Assembly (NCBI GenBank): GCA_028386065.3
Contig: JAKUCV010003089.1
Location: forward strand, 1 to 64,000
Origin: Turnera subulata
Taxonomy: Eukaryota > Streptophyta > Magnoliopsida > Malpighiales > Passifloraceae
Direction: 5' to 3'
Length of the DNA stretch: 64,000 nucleotides
Part shown: piece after piece, positions 60,551 to 64,000 of the stretch
Layout of the letters: the number at the start of each line of letters is the position of its first letter
Position numbering within the stretch: position 1 is the first letter of the stretch
Notes under the pieces: model-generated
Seen by the model: the letters and a program-made list of their open reading frames with translations, nothing else
Told to the model about the DNA's origin: nothing
Databases searched by the model: none
Made by a program: the position numbers and the translations under genes

Positions 60551-63500
60551 TAAATGCTGAAATGCATTTAATTTATAATAGTCTGGAAGACTAAATAAAA
60601 GAGTCTAGAAGACTCAATAAAAGGAAAATAAAGCAAAGACTGGATGTCTTACTGTCAAAAGATCCTACAGATCTTTGAAAAAAAAATGAAAAAAATGTGA
60701 CCACCAGAGGATGAATACTCTCCCGAAATTTTATTGCAAGTGTATGCACCTTAAGTGAATGCGATTGTACATGATAATTTTGGTCATGATTTTGAACTTT
60801 TAATTGGTCACAAACAGGCCTTATAACAAGGCATCGAATAAATGGTCATCAAGTGTCCCGAAGGACAAATCTAATATTGATGAAACCATATTTGGTCAAG
60901 ATGATGACCATGATATTAGCATTTGTTTATTTGCTTAGTATTTAATATTGGCCGGCTAAGCCGCCTTATCTTTTTGTTGGCCGGCAAAGCCGTCTTGTTT
61001 CATTTGTTGGCCGGCTAAGCCGCCTTTATCGAGTAAGCATATATATATATATATATTGATTGATTTTATTTTATGTTCTGTTTCATTATTAATTATTATA
61101 TTTTATTACATTATATTTATATTTATTACTGCTTAATTTTTAAATGTGAACATGAAATTGTCGTTTCTCGAATAATGACTCGGGCATTTGTTCTGAAGAT
61201 AATGCAATGATGTATTCCGTATTTAATAAACGGAAATTATTCATATGAAAGTATAATCTTAAAATGAGAATAAGATTAACACGCTCCAGAAGAGCATGAG
61301 TTTTAATACGCTCCAAGAGAGCATGTGTTACTATGATCTAGAAGATCATATGTTTATGCTCTGGAAGAGCATATACTCTTGAAGAGTACAAAATATTCAT
61401 ATTTACAGTAATAAAGGAAATTGTTACGGATCCCATCAAATTGATTATGCTCCATTCCCTAAAGTGAATGAGACAGCATAATTATAATTGTGCATGTTGC
61501 CATGGAAAGAGGATAGAATTATTCTAACTATTATGACCATGAAGGTTATGACAATGGCAAGGTTAATGGAAAATATGTATATTATTGCATAATGGATCCA
61601 GTACAGGAGAACATTCGCATAGAGGAATTGTTCTCATACATAAGTTGAAATAATTATTTATCTGTTGGGTACAACGTTGACTCTAAAACTCAAACAAAAT
61701 ATGTCATATGTAACATATGATAGTACAACCTCAAAAAATGAGAAGAGGATTAATATGCTCCAGAAGGGCATAAGTTTACTACGCTCTAGAAGAGTATATA
61801 TTTAAGCTCCAGAAGAGCACAAGTTTTATTATAGAATAACGTGCTCCGAAAAAGTAAAATGTTTAAGCTCTGGAAGAGCTTGAATTTTCTTATACTCCTG
61901 AAGAGTAAAATTTCTCCTACCCAAAGTGCAACAACATTCAAGGGGGAGTGTGTTGTTAAACGTGGAAAACTGTATGTGAATGCTGTTGCACCTACCTATG
62001 TACCCCTACAACAGATGAATAAACTGTGAAAAACGAGTTCTGCTCAGAAATTTTCGAGCGAATATTGTATTGAGACGATATGTGAATGAGATGCTGAATA
62101 TCTCTATATTAAAAGGCTATTGCCGTAGCTAACAAGCAAGTCGTGGAAAGTTTACCAGCGTTATTTTGTAGAATGTGCTACATAAATATTCAAGTAATAA
62201 AAACTTACCATATCCAGCCAGAAGCTGGAATGCACTAGCCTGAAGCTAGCAATTTTAAGTGTTTAAAAATACAGTTTGTGCAGCCTGAAGCTGGCACCAA
62301 CTTGAAGTTGGTTCATGGATTTATTGTTTGGCATGACCGGTTGGGCATCCCGGATCAATGATGCACGAAATTTATTTGGTCATTCATTGAAAAACCAGAA
62401 GTTCGATAATCAATGAATTTCCATGTGTTTGTTTGCTGCGAAATTAATTATTCGGCCTTCACAAGATAAGATTGGCCTAGAATCACTAGCAATTTTGGGA
62501 ATAATTCAGGGATATGAACGCGGACTGATAAATCCGCCGCGTTGACCATCAAGGTAATTTTTATGATGCATCAACTAGATGGTCTATTGTGTGATGCAAG
62601 TTGGCATTGTGCGCACTCATTTTAATGATTAAGCCACTTGCGGGTACATATACCTACTTATGTTATTAAACTATATGTCTAGATAATGCTGGTATATTTC
62701 TTCAATGGATAATGTATATCGTTGGAAATAAACCCAAACAGATCTGGGGGAATATTGACAATTGATTGCAGGACCATTGTTAATGAAATATTAATGTATG
62801 AGAAAATGGTATTTTACATGCAGCAATACTTGTGTGCATCAAGCCAACAAGTTATCATAAGGTCTCCCCATTTAATTGGTTCATGGTCACGAACCTAGCA
62901 ACTCCCATCTTCGGACCGTTGGTTGTACAGTATATAATGCTCCACCACAGCATAGTAATATTGGTCCTTAAAGAAGACTGGGAATATATGTTGTGTATGT
63001 TGGGTATGAATCTCCACAAATCATTGACTAGTGATTGGAGATTTGTTTATTGTTAATTTGATGAAAGAGTTTACCCAACATCAGGGGGAGAAAATAAGCA
63101 GTTGGATCAAGATATTATTGAAATGTTATTCAATACGTAGTTTTGATCCTCAAACGAATTCGTATGAACCTGAAGTTCAGTAGATGATTCATTTGCAAAA
63201 TATTTTGTCAATTGCCAGACACATAAAGTGACCAAATCTTATATACCAACTGCAAATGCTCCTATTCAAATTAATGTTCCAGAAGAACAAGTATAATATG
63301 CAAATAAATCTAAAGTATGCCAGAAGCATAGAATATACTCGGTTCTAAAAGAAAACAAAATTCTCGATAGAGAAAAAGGAGCAAAGAGATAAGATGGCCC
63401 CAGTGAGAGAATAAGACCTCCGGTAGAGGTTCAAATTATAAGTCCTCCAAAAGAGGTTGGTGTTTCTGACACAATTGATAAAGTTCCAGAAGTAACTCAG

Positions 63501-63792
63501 GTACCTGAAATAAATGAGTATGATGAGATCTCAACTACAGTGTCAGAAATAAGATGGAACCGACGTGAAATAACCGTCGACGGAATACTATTTTTATTTA
63601 TGTTATATAGCGCTAAATATTTTGAAATAAAATGAGGATCATGAACCTACATCTATTGATGAATGTAGGCGCAGTATGATTGGCCAAATTGAGAAACATG
63701 ATTAAAGCTGTGTTAGAATCGCTTGTGAAGCGAGATATTTTCCGGACCTGTAGTCCGTTGTGAAGCAAGATACTATCCGGACCTGTAGTCCG
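60551..63792. repeat. Series of more than 20 short hairpins with changing, matching arms
   Basis: Examples (arm-loop-arm): TAGTC-TGGAA-GACTA (60579), GAGTC-TAGAA-GACTC (60601), AAGAC-TGGAT-GTCTT (60636), AAAGATC-CTACA-GATCTTT (60658), TGTCC-CGAA-GGACA (60854), GCTC-CAGAA-GAGC (61283, 61806), TATGATC-TAGAA-GATCATA (61332), TATGCTC-TGGAA-GAGCATA (61355), TACTC-TTGAA-GAGTA (61374), AAGCTC-TGGAA-GAGCTT (61865), TACTC-CTGAA-GAGTA (61893), CCAGC-CAGAA-GCTGG (62214), CTAGC-CTGAA-GCTAG (62235), ACCAAC-TTGAA-GTTGGT (62296), TGAAC-CTGAA-GTTCA (63165), TGTTC-CAGAA-GAACA (63275), TATGC-CAGAA-GCATA (63316), ACCTC-CGGTA-GAGGT (63416) and CGGAC-CTGTA-GTCCG (63743, 63778). Confidence 0.85.
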
Positions 63793-64000
63793 TACACCAA
63801 ATGGTGTGGAATCAGTCGATTGAAAATGGGTATTTGTGCAAAAAGAGAATTATAATAGAGAGATACAAAGCACGGCTTATCGCACAAGGTTTTACCCAAA
63901 CGACTTGGTATTAATTGTGAGGAGATAGATATACTCCCCTGTGGTGGATGCAATTATTTTTGGTAAGTCTGGCATAATGTGAAAAGAATTAGAGATGCAT

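Larger units (their letters stand above)
58889..64000 (+). mobile_element. Decayed Copia retrotransposon, running off the window
   Basis: A short LTR is likely at 58889-59060 (TGTTGTACC...TATAACA, 172 bp), followed by ATTATCAGCACGA, a leader motif I recall from a common plant Copia group. A GC-rich leader with a 12-bp inverted repeat (59163-59196) and the three-pair TGGGC/GCCCA module (60317-60480) follow. From 60551 the sequence is full of short hairpins. Coding remnants are in Copia order: FIVWHDRLGHP (about 62320), an integrase piece with IKPTSYHKVSP (62838), FDERVYPTSGGE (about 63060), proline/glutamate-rich linker (63160-63520), ERYKARLIAQGFTQT (about 63860) and the start of RT. Stops and shifts are frequent. 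The 3' part and other LTR lie beyond the window. Confidence 0.75.

Overview
This window is plant nuclear DNA, almost certainly from a core eudicot. It has spliced genes with GT-AG introns, a plastid-targeted protein, a plant ribosomal protein gene with telo-box motifs, and plant-type Gypsy, Copia, hAT, Mutator and LINE remnants. No species can be named from the sequence alone.

Four genes look intact: a plastid small-multidrug-export-family protein (17986-19299, +), 40S ribosomal protein eS27 (22366-23217, -), a TSSC4-like protein (35107-36768, -) and an NPF2-type NRT1/PTR transporter close to NPF2.13/NRT1.7 (40322-43961, +). A single-exon F-box ORF (12265-13641, +) is open and probably functional. 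A decayed fragment of a coiled-coil protein gene (14275-16538) lies just downstream of it. These genes sit singly among transposons; nothing suggests a cluster or shared pathway.

The rest is nested transposons, and for many of them I could read both ends and the target-site duplication (TSD). Region by region: an Ogre/Tat-like Gypsy 5' LTR on the minus strand inside an older Gypsy LTR (1-3083); a solo Gypsy LTR with TSD CCAAC (3571-6344); a non-autonomous hAT holding a LINE fragment (9645-10591); a decayed Copia pol (20440-21560); a 5'-truncated LINE (24214-24517); a second solo Gypsy LTR with TSD CAAAA (24731-32232) split by a deletion-derived Copia element (27858-30458); a hAT (32677-34188) split by a fold-back Mutator-type element (33278-33810); a Pack-MULE carrying an EXO70 fragment (44415-46383); a second fold-back repeat (about 46410-46870); a decayed minus-strand Copia (48036-52005); a hAT with decayed transposase (52173-56531); a gag-only Copia (about 56600-58296); and another decayed Copia (about 58889 to the window end).

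The most unusual signals are arrays of short hairpins inside these elements. The Copia at 60.55-63.79 kb has over 20 stem-loops whose arms change from copy to copy yet stay complementary around a loop that is most often NNGAA. The Gypsy LTRs carry a similar series around a GTYK loop. The Copia at 27858-30458 carries 15 copies of the palindrome AACATCGATGTT at spacings close to whole helical turns. All positions were read by eye; no alignment, folding or database search was run.
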